Source of the DNA: Cephalotus follicularis | Taxonomy: Eukaryota; Streptophyta; Magnoliopsida; Oxalidales; Cephalotaceae | Length of the DNA stretch: 64,000 nt | Reading direction: 5' to 3' | NCBI GenBank assembly: GCA_001972305.1 | Contig: BDDD01001628.1 | Location: forward strand, 65,888-129,887 | Shown: in pieces, positions 1 to 12,830 of the stretch | Position numbering within the stretch: position 1 is the first letter of the stretch | Layout: every line of letters begins with the position of its first letter | The notes under the pieces: generated by a model | What the model was told of the DNA's origin: nothing | Databases searched by the model: none | The model's input: only the letters and a program-made list of their open reading frames with translations | Position numbers and translations under genes: made by a program

Positions 1-958
1 ATTGATTCGAAGATGGGGAAGCTTGAAGGATTTTAGATAGCAAGAAACTTTCAGGCTTAGGCGAAGACAAAAGCGAAAAGTTTTCCTCAAGAAGGAAAAG
101 GGAATTTAAAGGGATAATGATCACTCTCAGACCGTTAGATCTCGGCGAGTTAAACGGTAGAGATCAAGCAATCATGACTGTAAAGGAAATCGAAGCATCC
201 TTGCTTTGTTATTGAAGAGACGTGGGCGGGAGACGGGCTCATCTAGCCACGTATTAAAATCAGAATTGGGTTAAATGTCTAGGCCCAATAGGTGAAATGG
301 TTTGCATTACACTCGGACAACAAGTCCGATAATCAAAACAGGCCCAATTAGTACATTAAAGCCCTGCTCAAAGCCAAGTCACAAATGGTCTCCATCCTCT
401 GCTAAGCCCAGAAAATGAAGACCAGAGGTGCATATGATATGAAAAAAATCTTCCATTAAAATACTGCCACGCGTCCTTGGGAGAATAGGCCAAGCATCCT
501 CCAAGGCTACAGACACGTGGTCGGGTGTAATTATGCAAATTCGGAGAAGATAACACATAATAACGCATTGGCGCCAAATCCGGTGGAAAATCAGGAAAAT
601 CCCGAGATCCTTGGCATTTCCTTTTAGGGGAATGCAAATCACATCCGCAAGTCATGCACGACAGTTATAATCCATCTCCTATAAATACAAGAATCAAATA
701 CAAAACACAGGTCCGTCATTTTTACATACACTAAAACACCCAGTGATTTTCTTCTCTGCCTTTTAACTGACTTAAGCATCGAAATGTTCCCGGGAGAAAA
801 CCCTCATGGACCTACGATCAGTTTGTTCTATTTGTACATGGAGGGCGATTCAGTACCTATTCTCGGAGCATTTACAACGTTTCTCTCAATAAATCAAACC
901 ATTTCATGTAAGGGACTGTTGAGAACATGATTTTTGCATCAACAACAAGTGTCCAAAT
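1..958 (+). repeat. LTR-retrotransposon remnant (probable gypsy LTR)
   Basis: No gene is visible here. The stretch reads like the end of a long terminal repeat. A TATA-type promoter (cctataaataca, about 679-690) is followed by a leader with aagcatcg..atgttcccggg and later by tttttgcatcaaca, words typical of Tat/Ogre or Athila gypsy LTR ends. No second LTR and no internal region lie in the window, so this is a solo or cut remnant. The family call is from memory of LTR style and is uncertain. Short minus-strand ORFs across it are not protein-like. Confidence 0.4.
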
Positions 959-1307
959 CTCATTTATAAGTTTTAAAATATAAATATAAATATTTTAAAA
1001 ATCACAAAAAGATTTTGCTACCACTTGTGACTTACTCACACATATATAAAAAGTTAATCCCATCCTTTACCCGCAATATATACGATTAAACTATATGATA
1101 TTTGATAATTTACCCATTTTTCTACTAGTTTTGTAGCCATGAAATTGAACAAGAATATTCTACAAGCAAACATGAGCCATACAAAATCATGACCTATAAT
1201 AAAAAATCATCATTTCCCTTCAGATACCATAAGAATTATTCCTTCTTGGTTCTCCTTTCACGCTTCAGCCACAAAATAAAAAACATAAAAAGCCACAGAG
1301 AAATTAA
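959..1307 (+). promoter_or_regulatory. FBN4 upstream region and 5' UTR
   Basis: AT-rich stretch between the LTR remnant and the FBN4 start codon. A TATA-like string tatataaaaag lies at about 1043-1053, roughly 255 bp before the ATG, so the core promoter probably starts here. The retrotransposon remnant ends close upstream, leaving little unique promoter. No other site could be assigned. Confidence 0.35.
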
Positions 1308-4300
1308 ATGGTTTCTCTAACCTCTTTCTGTCACTCCTCACTACCCTCTTCTTCTTCAATCGATAGTTTACTTCCCACAAAAACTCACACAGTTATAACA
1401 AGAGCTCTCAAATTTCACTCTCTTGGAGGGGATCATTTGCGTTTTAATAGGCGGCAGTTCCATCAAAAGAGAAGCTTTGCGTTAAGATCAGCTGTTGATG
1501 AGGTGGTTATTGTTCCATCTACTCCCTCTTCTAATACTGAAGAGCCAAAATCTGAGCCGGTTGCTTCTTTGAAGCTCAAATTACTCGTGAGTTTCTTATT
1601 GGTACATTGCCCATTTTCGAATATTAAATTATCTGATTAATGGTGTGTTTAAAGAGAATAATTTATGAACTGGGTTCTCCTTTCTTCGTTCAATTTTTTT
1701 GTTGATGGGTTTTTGTTGTATTCTGATCTTATATGATCAATCATTTATTCTTTTACTTTTTAGCTGGATTCTGTATGTCTTGTTACTTCATAATTATGTA
1801 TTGTCCAATTATCCATTTGGTTGGAATTTGTTGCTTGATTATGTGTTTTTTTAAATCTTTTTTGTGAATTCTGCACTTGATGTTAAATTGTTAAGCATGC
1901 ATTCTCGCTAGTGTTGATGGATTTCAATTGTTTAAATGGGGTGAGGTAGTTTTAGACTTCATAAATAAGTACTGTTTAAGTATGGCTCACTGGTGAGAAT
2001 TTTTCTGAGATGAGCTTTGTTAGTGAATCAGGTTATCGGGATTATGCTGTTAAATTATGTTGCAAAGTTGTTTCTTACTACACCTTGCTTGATTAAAGAC
2101 ATTAAAATTTCAATCTTGATGGATACTTTCTCTGTGATATGACCCTCTTATGTAACATAAATAATATATGGCCAGTGATAGGTTCGTAGAAATGTATGGT
2201 GAGCTAAGAAGTACTTTAGTTAGGGATCATTGGGGGCAGGTATAAGGTTCACTGCTTACTTTCACGTCCTTGTTGGTCCGTGAAAGTAATTTCATCATGT
2301 AATGTCAAGTGTTTACCAGAATCAATGGACTCTTTTATACAGTTGTGTTTGTTAGTATGTTAGTACTTCTTAGTCCCAAAAAAGCTATCAGGATTTCTTC
2401 CCCTTGTGAATGTTATTAATATTTCATTTTCTGATGCAAGAAGATAAACAATAGAACCAAGCAACACATAGAGAATGATGCTATCTTCATTCCATTTCAG
2501 ACACTGCTTGTGTGAGGCTCATTAAAAATTGCTATCTTAGAAAAGCACATTTGATTTATAGTTCCTATCGTCTTTGTTAGTATATGGGTTGGGTTTTACC
2601 CGACCCATAACCCATGAACCACCCACATGAAATGGGTAGGTTCTTTATAACTCCCAGGCAATTAGATAACTGCTAGGGAGTTATTATAACGTTTTCTTTT
2701 TTTAAGAATAACGTCGCATGGTATGAAACTAATTCTGAAGAAGAATAGTAAATGTGCTCTCCCTCTCAACTCTCAATCAAATTCTCTTGTCTATCTCTAG
2801 AAATATCACCTATTGTTTCTAGGATTTGTGAACGTGGATTTAACCGGAGAAACTCTAGTAGCAACTCCGTAGATCAAGAACAGTTCATAATCTCAAATCA
2901 TTTGTAAGTATCCTGGAATTTTGTTTTTCATAATAATGTTTATTTAACATTGGTATCAGAGCGAGGTTATTTGAGAGTGACAAAATCATTAGAATATGCT
3001 AACAGTATTCTAGCATCCCAAATCACAGAGGAAGAGAGTGCTCAATAATTTTTTTTTTAATTTATTTATGCAATCTGATTTGGTTAATAAAAATTACTGT
3101 TTGAAATGCAAATGATGCGTTTGGGGCAACGATTATTGCTACCCCATCTTTGATGGACGCTGATGCAGTCTGATTGCACAATAACAAAAACACCAGCCAT
3201 CACCGGTGCGATCCGTTGAGGAAGGAATCGAACCGACGTGCGTTCGTCGGTGAAATACGAATCAAAAATTAAAAAAAAAAATTATTATTGTGCACTGTGA
3301 GATGTTGTGATTGGCACAACGCCAGAAATTAATGAAATTGAGAATTGATTAGTGAAAATATTAGTATTTATTTAAAGATTTAACATGTTTTTCAGTGCCC
3401 AACATGTCGACGCTTAGGTTGAGCGTTGACGCGTTATGTGATGTGCGTTAATCAGCGCAAAGCGCATCGCATAACGTCGACGCGCAACCAAGCACCGCAA
3501 CGCGTTATGTGTTTCTTAGCGCCAGAACGTTGACGCATTGCATAGGTGTCGACACACATACAAGGAGAAAGAGGCGGAAGGAGAGGAAGAGGCTTACCGT
3601 CGGTGTTGAGGACCTACACCGTACGCCTTTTCTTCCGGCGAACAGCTACTCGCACGCCCGACGTCGAGCTCTCTCTCTTCCTCTGGAAATTGCCTGGCAC
3701 TGTGATGAAGACGCTTAGCGTCTAGCAATGTTATTTTATTGTTTGTTGAATGTTAATAAATAGATATTAACTCATTATTTCAAAACCTTCTTTTATATAG
3801 ATGAGCTGTATGTGGAGCATTAAGAACTCAATTATCTAATAATCTGTTAGTTCTTATTTGAACTTTGGGTATTAAAATTGACTTATGAAATATGTCATGT
3901 TGACTGTCAATTAATTATAATTTAATTTAATGATTAAGTAACTTAATATTGTGGTATTTCATGTTGATTGTTATAAGTCAAAAATATGGTTAACAATTGG
4001 ATAAAATACCTTTCCTATTGTATACATTTATTCAAGGTAATTTTTGAAATTATATCTTTTGTTTCACATTAGTATGAGATGATCATGAGTTTTATACAAT
4101 TGTTTCGATCTTACCACTTGAAGGAAAAATATTATTTTATAGTTGAACCTTGGAATAAATAAAAAAAAGAATGTGTATAAAATGTCATCTTGTGTTTTCT
4201 AAATGCAGTGATAATATGGTCTCTAAGAACATAATTGCTGACCTTAATAAAGGAGAAAAGCTCACTGTCACCAATTATGACATTTGGCATAAGAAAATGA

Positions 4301-7300
4301 CTTTTCTCCTTAATGAGCAAGAACTTTATGAGCATCTTACTACTACCATGACCAGACCACCAGAGGGAAGTACAGCCCAACATCGCCGAGACCTTGAGGT
4401 GTTTGGGCATGGTCCAAGAAAGATCGTTGAGAGCGCTTTACTTTGCTAAGTTGCATGCATGACGACCTTATTGGTGCTTATGAGCACTGCCCCACAGACA
4501 AAGAAATGTGGGACCAACTCAGGTTTGATTTTGGGGGAACTTCTGTTACTAGGCTCTGAAGTTTGGTTCTCAAGTTTGAAATGTACAAGAAAGAACTTAA
4601 GAACTAGATGACTGAGCATTTGAGGATTATGTCTGCCATGATTAGAGACTTAAAAAATGCCGGAAATGCGCTTTCTGATGAGCAGCAAGTCCAGGCTGTG
4701 ATTAGATCTTTACCTGATTCATGGGTTAGAATGAGGCAGATTCTGACCCATAATGAAAACATCTGGAATTTTGCTGATGTTTCTCACCATGTGGAACTTA
4801 AGGCTGAGCGCGAGGAAGCGACTCGAGCCACTGCATTGTTTGCCCAAGGGGGCAAGCGCCATGGAAAGTGGTCCAAGCACAAGAAAAATGGCAAATCAGG
4901 TAACAAAGAAGAGTCTAGCAATCAAGGGCCTACAGATGGCAGAGTTTCCAAGCGTCATAGGGGCAAGCGTGGTGGAAAGAAGGACAAGACAAAGGTCAAG
5001 TGCTGTAACTGTCAGAAAATGGGTCACTTTGCTCGTGAGTGCACTGAGCCGAAGCAGGTATCCATTTCTACCTCCTCTAGCATTATTTGTGTATGCTCAC
5101 ATTTACTAGTTGCTCATACTTTTCCTATGTGGATTGTAGACTCAGTAGCAACAAAACATGTAACCATAGATCGAGGAGGATTTGTACATTATCACAGAAT
5201 TTCAACGGGTTCCCAAAGAATCTACATGGGTAATGGAAGTAGCGAGGAAGTCTTGGGAGTTGGATGCTATCGACTTCCATTGTGTGCAGGACGTTCCTTG
5301 CTACTACATGATGTTATGTATGCACTTGGAGTTCAGTATAATCTGTTGTCTGTCTTGTCTCTTACAACTTTAGGTTATCGTATTAATTTTAAGGATTCTA
5401 GTTTGGATATTACTTTGGATGGTATTATTATTGGACCTGACAGTTTATGTAATAATTTCTTTATTATGGATTTGGTTGATTCTGCTTCTTCATCTTTATT
5501 TGTGAATGTAAATGATATTGATTCTATTACTTGGCATGCTAGATTGGGTCACATTGGGCAAGATAGGATGACTCGATTAGCTAGAAAAGGTCTTTTAGGC
5601 CAACTTGCTAAGGTCAATCTTCCTATATGTGAGCCTTATTTAGCCGGTAAGGCATGTAGAAAGCCTTTTGGAAAGGCTATTCGAGCCACTCAACCACTTG
5701 AGTTAGTCCACTTAGATATCTGCGGACCTATGAATGTGAAGGCACGCCAATGTGCTATTTATTTCCTTACTTTCATAGATGATTATTCACGTTTTTGTCA
5801 AGTTTTTCTGTTAGCTCACCATTATGAAGCTTTGGATTGCTTTAAACGCTTTATAGCAGAGGGTGAGAATCAGAAAGGAAGGAATTTAAAAATCCTTTGA
5901 ACAGATTGTGGTCGCGATCAGCTCACTTTAATGAACTTTGTGAGCAAAAGGGAATAAAAAGGCAGCTTACTATTCCTTACACTCTATAACAAAATGGGGT
6001 GGCTGAGAGAAGGAATAGAACTCTATTAGACATGGTTAGGTCGATGATGGCGCAAGCTAACCTCCCAATATCTTTTTGGGGAGATGCTTTATTGACTGCA
6101 GCCTACATCCTTAACAAAGTGCCATCACAGTCGATTTCTTCCACTCCAAATGAGCTTTGGAATAACCAAAAGTCTAATTTAAATCATTTGCGCCTATGGG
6201 GATCAGCAGGATATGTTCACAGTACTTCTCATAGATTTGGGAAGTTAGGACCTAGGGCTAGAAAGCATATATTTATTAGATATTCTGATAGCTCAAAAGG
6301 TTATGTGATGTATGGTGAACATCCAGATGTAGGAGGAATGACAGAGGTCGAATCATGTGATGTTATTTTCCTTGAAAATGAATATCCAAGTTTGGGTGAG
6401 ACTTCTACGAATCTAGACCTCTGAGACAGAGGACAGTGGGAGCATCCTACCATCATTAGGCGTGGGTGGGGAAAATATTTCTTATTCGACAATCGCTAAT
6501 GATAATAGGAGTGATCCCCAATCCAGTGGGAGTATACCAGATAATAAGAGTGTATCACCACAGGATGTTCAGGATTCTCAAGTGCGTAAAAGCAAATGTG
6601 GTAACATTCCTCGTCGTCGTTTTGAGATTGAGGGGAATAAAATTCTCATGTGTGCTATATCCAGTGAGGATAAGCTTGCTTATATCAGGGAAGCACTTTC
6701 TTCACATGCTAGTGATGAGTGGAAAGTAGTTCTGCAAGAAGAGCTTGATTCTATGGCCAAGAACAATGTTTGGGAGTTAGTTGATCTACCACCAGGGCAT
6801 AAGGCCATTGGAAATAAATGGGTATTAAAGATCAAACACCAAGCAGATGGATCAATTGACAAGTACAAGGCACGCCTAGTGGCGAAAGGTTATACCCAAA
6901 TGCAGGGTATAAACTATGAAGATACATTCTCCCCAGTGGTGAGAATTGCTTCTCTTCACTTGATCCTTGCTATTGTGGCACAGCGGGATTTAGAACTTTG
7001 CCAAATGGATGTTAAGACAGCTTTTCTCAATGGAGAGCTTGATGAAGAGATCTATATGATTCAACCAGAAGGTTTTGAGGTCAAAGGACAAGAGCGCAAA
7101 GTTTGCCGCCTTAAATGTTCTATTTATGGTCTCAAACAAGCATCTAGACAGTGGAATTTGAAGTTTCATAATTTCATTACTTCTATTGGTTTTGAAATGA
7201 TGGAGGAAGACCATTGCGTTTATATATCTCATGATGTGGTCACTGAGGATCATTCCATGTATATAAAGAAATCAAAAGGGAAAGTTCTTATCCTTGCTTT

Positions 7301-10300
7301 GTATGTAGATGACATTCTCTTAGCTAGGAATGATATGGATTTAATTGTAGCCACGCATAAATGATTGTCTTCTACTTTTGAGATGAAAGACATGGGGGAA
7401 GCAAGCTATGTGCTCAGATTTAAAATAATAAGAGATCGTTCAAAGAGGCTTTTAGGTTTGTCTCAAGAAACTTACATTAAAAAGATCATTGAACGATTTC
7501 GCATGCAGAACTCTAAATCTGTTGATACCCCAATGGAAAAAGGATATGCTTTAAGCTTGGATCAATGTCCTAAGAATAATGAAGAAAAGAATTGTATGTC
7601 CAAAGTACCATATGCAGCTGCTGTAGGGAGTCTGATGTATGCTATGATGTGTACACGACCCGACATTTGCTATGCAGTTGGCATGGTCAACCGTTATCAG
7701 AGTAATCCAGGAGAAGCTCATTGGATAGTTGTTAAGAGAATACTTCGGTACCTTCGTGGTACAGCTGACCTTATCTTAATGTTATCATGGAGGTGACTTA
7801 AGACTGAGAGGTTACAGTGATGCTGATTGGGCTAGTGATAGAAATTGGAGAAAGTCCACTTCAGGGTATGCGTTCATACTTGGTGGTGGTGCTATCTCTT
7901 GGAGCAGTAAAAAGCAAACTTGAATTGCCCTTTCTACAATAGAAGCAGAATATGTGGCTTGTTCTGCAGTGGTTCAGGAAGCTGTATGGCTGAGGAGATT
8001 TTTGTAGCGGTTAGATATCACAGCCCATTCCAAAGGACTTGTTCTTATGTATTGTGATAGTACGGTTGCATTGGCATATGTTAGGGATCCCAAGTACCAT
8101 GGGAAGACCAAATATATTGATGTTTGTTATTATTTCATTCGAGATATGGTAGCACGTGGTGAGGTGATCCTGCATCATATATCTATTGGCATGATGGTGG
8201 CTGATCCCTTGACTAAGCCTATTGCTAGAGATGTGTTTCTCTCTCCTGCTAGAAGCATGGGGTTATGTAGGATTTAATACTTGTGTTTGTTAATATTTCT
8301 ATTAACTTGTATGATGACATATGTAAACTTTTTAAGTCATTCATAATATTATTATGTGGGGTTTATTATGGAATAATTCTTTTATTATATACATCCTTGT
8401 AAAGATGTTAGCAGACTTGATTTGACCTACTCACTCAGGTAAATCACCTTGGCGTTAAGATAGCGAGCAAGTTGAGATGTTTAAACTTTTGACTCCTATA
8501 AGTTGAGCAAAGTTAGATTATATACTGTACGTCGCCTTAGTTAGAGCTAAGATGAGACTTATTTACTTGGTCAATCATGAAGTGTCACCACAACTCCATG
8601 TAGCATGTCTATAGCTGAATATGAGATTTCAGACAATACTTTGAGATTGTAATTGTGCTGGAAAACTCAAGTTAGGCGTTAGAATAGTGACTAGACCAAG
8701 ATTCATATGGCGTTCTCTAATTCTTTTGTATAGTGACATGCCCATTTTGTTTTTTTGGGAAAACGTCATAGCATACATTTCATACTGTATGTGCTATAAG
8801 ACGATCGTTAGTGAAAGTGGCAAATAAATCCCGGCTTTGTCACTGTGTGAGTCACTTGAATCATTTATCATGATTAATGCGATTTCATGGGACATGTCTA
8901 GGAAAGCAGTTGAGTCAAATTTTATTGACATGAGTGTTTTGGGAAGAAAGTACGATAATACATCATGTTGTGTAACTCATAACCTAGGCGACTGTATCGG
9001 ATTTAGTTCCTGATACAAGTCATGAGATCATGATATATTAGAGGGGTATATCACTGTTCATTATACGAGGGATTGAAAATGCTATGTCCGATGTAGTCGA
9101 ATTTTCTGGGACATAAACGAGATATTTTTTTCTTAATGATATGTTGTGTTAGTTTGGTGATGATTTAATACAACATTCGTATGATGTGTTCTGCCTGTGA
9201 GGTCGCACGTTCCATTTCCTGTATGAAGAGTTTTGAGAGTTTTGAGAATTTGATTGTAGAGATACTTTATGTCATGTGGGCGAGTGGGAACTGTTAGTAT
9301 ATGGGTTGGGTTTTACCCGACCCATAACCCATGAACCACCCACACGAAATGAGTAGGTTTTTTATAACTTCCAGACAGTTAGATAACTGTTAGGTAGTTA
9401 TTATAACGTATTCTTATTTAAGAATAACGTCTCCTGGCATGAAACTACTTCTGAAGAAGAACAGTAAATGTACTATCCCTCTCAACTCTCAATCAAATTC
9501 TCTTGTCTATCTCTAGAAACATCACCTATTGTTTTTAGGATTTGTGAGCGTGGATTTAACCGGAGAAACTCTAGTAGCAATTCCGTTGATCAAGAACAGT
9601 TTGTAATCTCAAATCATTTGTAAGTATCCTGGAATTTTGTTTTTCATAATAATGTTTATTTAACAATCTTTAACGACATACAGAATGTTAAATTGTGCTT
9701 CTTAGCTTTTTGTCATTTTTTAGAGGGTATATGAAATAGCATTATTTGAAGTCATATTATTGACTAATTAAAAAACGGATTCCAAAATAGCACTTTTGAC
9801 GTATGGTTTGGTACATCCTGAAACTACTCATAAAGACCTACAAGCACAGTTAAATTAAAATATTAATTTAACTGCTCTTGTAGGTCTTTAACAATAATTG
9901 TACAAGAGCAGACGAGATAGCTTTGTTTGAAATTGTGTACTGATAATTTTTAAAAGCTCTAATTCAAATAATGTTTAAATCTATTCTTGGCATCTTTAAA
10001 CTATGAAAATTGCTATTCAAGTTGTTCTTGTTTGTTTTTTTACCAGTATTTTAGAGGTGTATATGCAACAGCATTATTTGAAATCATATTACTGATTAAT
10101 TTTACAAGAGCTTTCCGGAAACATCTCTAAAATAACTTATAAATGCTATATTGGTAGCGCTTCTTTCTTTTGTTGTCAATATGTTTAAAAAAGTATATAA
10201 CATAGTATTATTTGAAGTCATTTTATCGATAAATTTTCGAAGTACACAAAAAACCCTATTTTCTATGTCCTTTTTGAATTTATTTCAATTATTCTAGAGG

Positions 10301-12256
10301 GGCATATGAAATGACATTACCAAATCATAATATTGACTAATTTTAATGATGCTATTTCAAACACCGCTTTTCATGTATAGTTAACAATATTTATATTTTG
10401 GTTGATAAATTTTTAGGGGCTTATGAAAAAGCATTACTTGAAATCATATTGCTACCTAAATTTAAAAGCACTTTCCAAGTAGTGCTTTAGATAAATAGGT
10501 CGTTGTATCTATAGTCCCCCCTTTAAAAGTTTATATAAAATATGATCATATGAAGTCTGGTTACTGATTAATTATAAATGCGTTACTCCAAATAGCATAT
10601 ATGGTGTGCATTTTTAAAAGTTAATGCTTTTGATGTGTACTTACTTGTGCATTACTCTTTGAATTCTTCATTACTTACATTATTTATTAGTGAGGGCAGT
10701 TCACCCTTCTGTCCACTCTCTGAAGTAGTGCATCAACCTCGAGCCGGTGTTGTATAGTCTTCATAGTTTTGATTTTATTCTTTGTAGCCATTGATGTGTT
10801 GACCAAACATGGAAAAATTAAGCTAAGGATCATATGTGATCTTATCTCGTCATTGTCATACTAGTACAAATTTTGTGGTGGAAGCTTAAGCATCATGGGA
10901 GATTTTGCATGACATATGTGGCATCATATGCAACGGGAGTCTTTTTCTCTGTTGAATCTAGTTATTCTTGAAAATGATTGTGGTTGTATAGAGGTGTTTT
11001 GCTTCGTTCTCTTAGATTGTTATTCTACTTTGTACCTGCAAAATTGATATGTGGAATCGAGTTCATCAAATGCAGTTTGTTGTTTCTGGCCTGAATAAAG
11101 GTCTTACTGCAAATGTAAACGATATACGAAAGGCAGACGCTGCAGCCAAGGAACTTGAAGCGACTGGAGGACCAGGAGACCTCTCAGTGGATCTTGATAG
11201 ATTGCAAGGAAGATGGAAACTAATATATAGCAGCGCATTTTCGTCTCGCACTCTCGGTGGAAGCCGCCCTGGACCTCCCACTGGAAGGCTACTGCCCATT
11301 ACTCTTGGCCAGGTGTGCTACTAATACCCTTCTTCAATTTTTTCGAGTGCTTTAGAACTCAATCTGTTCCTTCCTGGTGATGTATTTATCAGTTAACTGT
11401 AGCCTTCAGAAAACTATTAATGCGATTGGATTGATCTATATACCAAAGCACAGTTCCTCCAGATCTGAACACGTGGCACACCCAGTTATATAATATGTAA
11501 TCCTTGGCTTGGTGGGATTTTCTCCCAAGACATTGTTAATGCATTGCTGCTTTTATACTACCAACTTAGCTTCTATCTTTTTTATTTCTTAGTTTCTTTG
11601 CTTCATTTTTCCTTTTTTTTTTTCTAAAATAAATGAAGACGACAGTTTGATAAGCAGTTGGTCTGACTTAGCTCTATAACAATCTAGCCCTTTACAATTG
11701 TCATGATACAGTTGTCTTTCTTTTGTACCATCTGTTGTGTATAAGCACATATATTAGAAGTTAGCACATGATTTTCCTACTCCTTTAAGGATAAGTTTCT
11801 TTTGTGATCAGGTCTTTCAACGGATTGATATCTTGACCAAAGATTTCGATAATATAGTAGAACTTGAGTTAGGTGCTCCTTGGCCCCTGCCAGCAGTTGA
11901 AGTGACTGCCACATTGGCCCATAAATTTGAACTCATCGGTTGTTGCTTCATCCAAACTCATTTCTCATGTTTAATTTTTACTGCATGGTATGCTGTGAAG
12001 GAGAGCTATACTGATAAAACTTTTGCTTCTATTGAGACTAGGATCTTCGAAGGTTAAAATAACGTTTGAGAAAACAACTGTGAAGGCAACCGGGAATTTG
12101 TCCCAACTTCCACCGTTAGAGCTACCACGGATTCCAGATCAATTACGGCCTTCCTCGAACACAGGAAGTGGTGAGTTTGAAGTTACTTATCTTGATGCTG
12201 ATACCCGCATCACCAGAGGAGACAGAGGAGAGCTTAGGGTTTTTGTCATCTCTTAG
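1308..12256 (+). CDS. FBN4: Plastid-lipid-associated protein / fibrillin 4 (4 exons)
   Basis: Exons: 1308-1586, 11076-11312, 11812-11938 and 12042-12256, all with GT-AG borders and consistent phases, giving 285 aa. Residues 1-65 are Ser/Thr-rich and basic, as in a chloroplast transit peptide. The PAP/fibrillin domain follows: SLKLKLL at exon 1's end, VVSGLNKGL at the start of exon 2, [13 protein letters not shown] at about 136-148, then [17 protein letters not shown] and a C-terminal [12 protein letters not shown]. Length and sequence fit FBN4/PAP6, a lipocalin-like plastoglobule protein which in Arabidopsis and apple supports plastoglobule development and stress resistance. The start is the first ATG and heads the transit peptide. 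The first intron is 9489 bp because a copia element and a degenerate tandem array sit in it; the splice sites and reading frame are intact, so the gene looks functional. Subfamily assignment is by recognition, not by a search. Confidence 0.9.
2575..2949 (+). repeat. 5' LTR of copia element in FBN4
   Basis: Direct copy of 9292-9665, with terminal TG..CA. It is followed by a tRNA-Met primer binding site. Confidence 0.93.
2951..2962 (+). other. Primer binding site (tRNA-Met)
   Basis: TGGTATCAGAGC begins one base after the 5' LTR. It is complementary to the 3' end of plant initiator tRNA-Met, the usual copia primer. Confidence 0.9.
3400..3545 (+). repeat. CpG-rich GTCGAC block with hairpin in copia leader
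   Basis: The untranslated leader between primer site and gag turns abruptly CpG-rich, with repeated words such as gtcgacgc, gcgttgacgc and cgcgttatgtg. Arms 3432-3446 and 3462-3476 pair over 15 positions (two as G-U in RNA) around a 15-nt loop. The rest of the element is AT-rich, so the block stands out. Its function is unknown. Confidence 0.7.
4171..8277 (+). pseudogene. Copia gag-pol polyprotein, broken
   Basis: The frame is split by several stops and shifts. Gag lies at about 4216-5060 with a CCHC zinc knuckle ([14 protein letters not shown], 5001-5042). The protease at about 5130 reads DSVA where DSGA is expected. The GAG-pre-integrase motif (HARLGHIG) is at 5534. The integrase core (HLDICGP, DDYSRF) starts at about 5710 and continues at 5999-6424. 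RT spans 6462-7364 with YVDDILLA at about 7303, then stops at TGA 7362-7364. RNase H is at 7800-8240 with stops, ending near ADPLTKPI. The missing protease glycine and the in-frame stops show the copy cannot move by itself. A 1-kb non-coding tail (8280-9291) separates it from the 3' LTR. Confidence 0.93.
9292..9665 (+). repeat. 3' LTR of copia element in FBN4
   Basis: Partner of 2575-2949. Most differences are transitions, spread evenly, as expected of old neutral decay. Confidence 0.93.
9715..10640 (+). repeat. Degenerate tandem array in FBN4 intron 1
   Basis: At least seven diverged units are anchored on a phrase like (g)tatatgaaa.agcattatttgaa.tcatattactgactaatt. They start near 9723, 9905, 10053, 10192, 10295, 10413 and 10529, at irregular spacings of about 100-180 bp. 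Several units also share a tail resembling cttttgacgtatggtt. No coding potential is seen. The unit is not one I recognise. Confidence 0.6.
9831..9890 (+). other. 60-nt near-perfect inverted repeat (hairpin)
   Basis: Arms 9831-9857 and 9864-9890 are complementary over 27 positions with two mismatches, around a 6-nt loop. The hairpin lies within the tandem array of the FBN4 intron, so it would be transcribed in the pre-mRNA. It could be a tiny foldback MITE or a small-RNA precursor; nothing here decides. Confidence 0.7.
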
Positions 12257-12830
12257 GTCTCTATACCCATTTCTTTAAACTCAAGCTTTGTGCATGTATC
12301 AAGTGTATATTGTCATATTTTACTTTACCTGTTAAATATTAGTCCAATTGTAAAATTGTGGGTTGCTAGTTGTATACATGTTCTTCACTTCCTTAAGCAG
12401 AGTAATATCATCCCCACCCTTTTGTTTTTGGTTATATTTCATCAGCGCTCACAATAAAATCATCCTTAAAGAAGGATTAATATTAATATTAATATTAATA
12501 TTAATAATAATAATAATATTAATAATAATAATAATAATAGTAGAAAGCCTTCTTACTATTCTACATTGAGTTTCTCCATTCGCTTCAATCTTTTCATGTC
12601 TATATAATTGTTAATAAAGTAATATATTTTTATTTAGTGATCAATTTTTTAGTTTGGTACCTTATTTTATATTATTTGATGGAGTAAATATGTTTCAAGA
12701 TTCTTGTATATGTATTTTGTTGAATTGTCGAAGGAGTGACAAATTTTTTATTTTATCATCAAGTGATAATATATTCTAACTTATTGTTAATTGTATTTGT
12801 TTTTTTTTTTCAAAAAGATTATTATTATTA
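12257..12830. other. FBN4 3' UTR and spacer with TTAATA/TAA microsatellite
   Basis: No gene is visible. A compound microsatellite of TTAATA and TAA units runs from about 12477 to 12540; it explains the Ile/Leu-rich short ORF there. The rest is AT-rich spacer. Confidence 0.7.

Larger units (their letters stand above)
2575..9665 (+). mobile_element. Ty1/copia retrotransposon in FBN4 intron 1
   Basis: Complete 7.09-kb LTR element in the same orientation as FBN4. LTRs are 2575-2949 (375 bp) and 9292-9665 (374 bp), both starting TGTTAG and ending TTAACA. Flanks are GTCTT on the left and ATCTT on the right, a 5-bp target duplication with one change. A tRNA-Met primer site follows the left LTR, and a purine tract (cgagtgggaac) precedes the right LTR. 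Domain order gag, protease, integrase, RT, RNase H is that of copia. About 25 differences between LTRs by eye (6-7%) and several stops make it an old, inactive copy. Confidence 0.95.

Noticed and set aside
3215-3232. ggaatcgaacc, the complement of a tRNA B-box, in the copia leader
   Set aside because: No matching T-stem, A-box or acceptor stem could be folded around it, so it is not a tRNA or a clear SINE.
4132-4410. 92-codon minus-strand ORF in copia
   Set aside because: Shadow of the gag reading frame on the plus strand.
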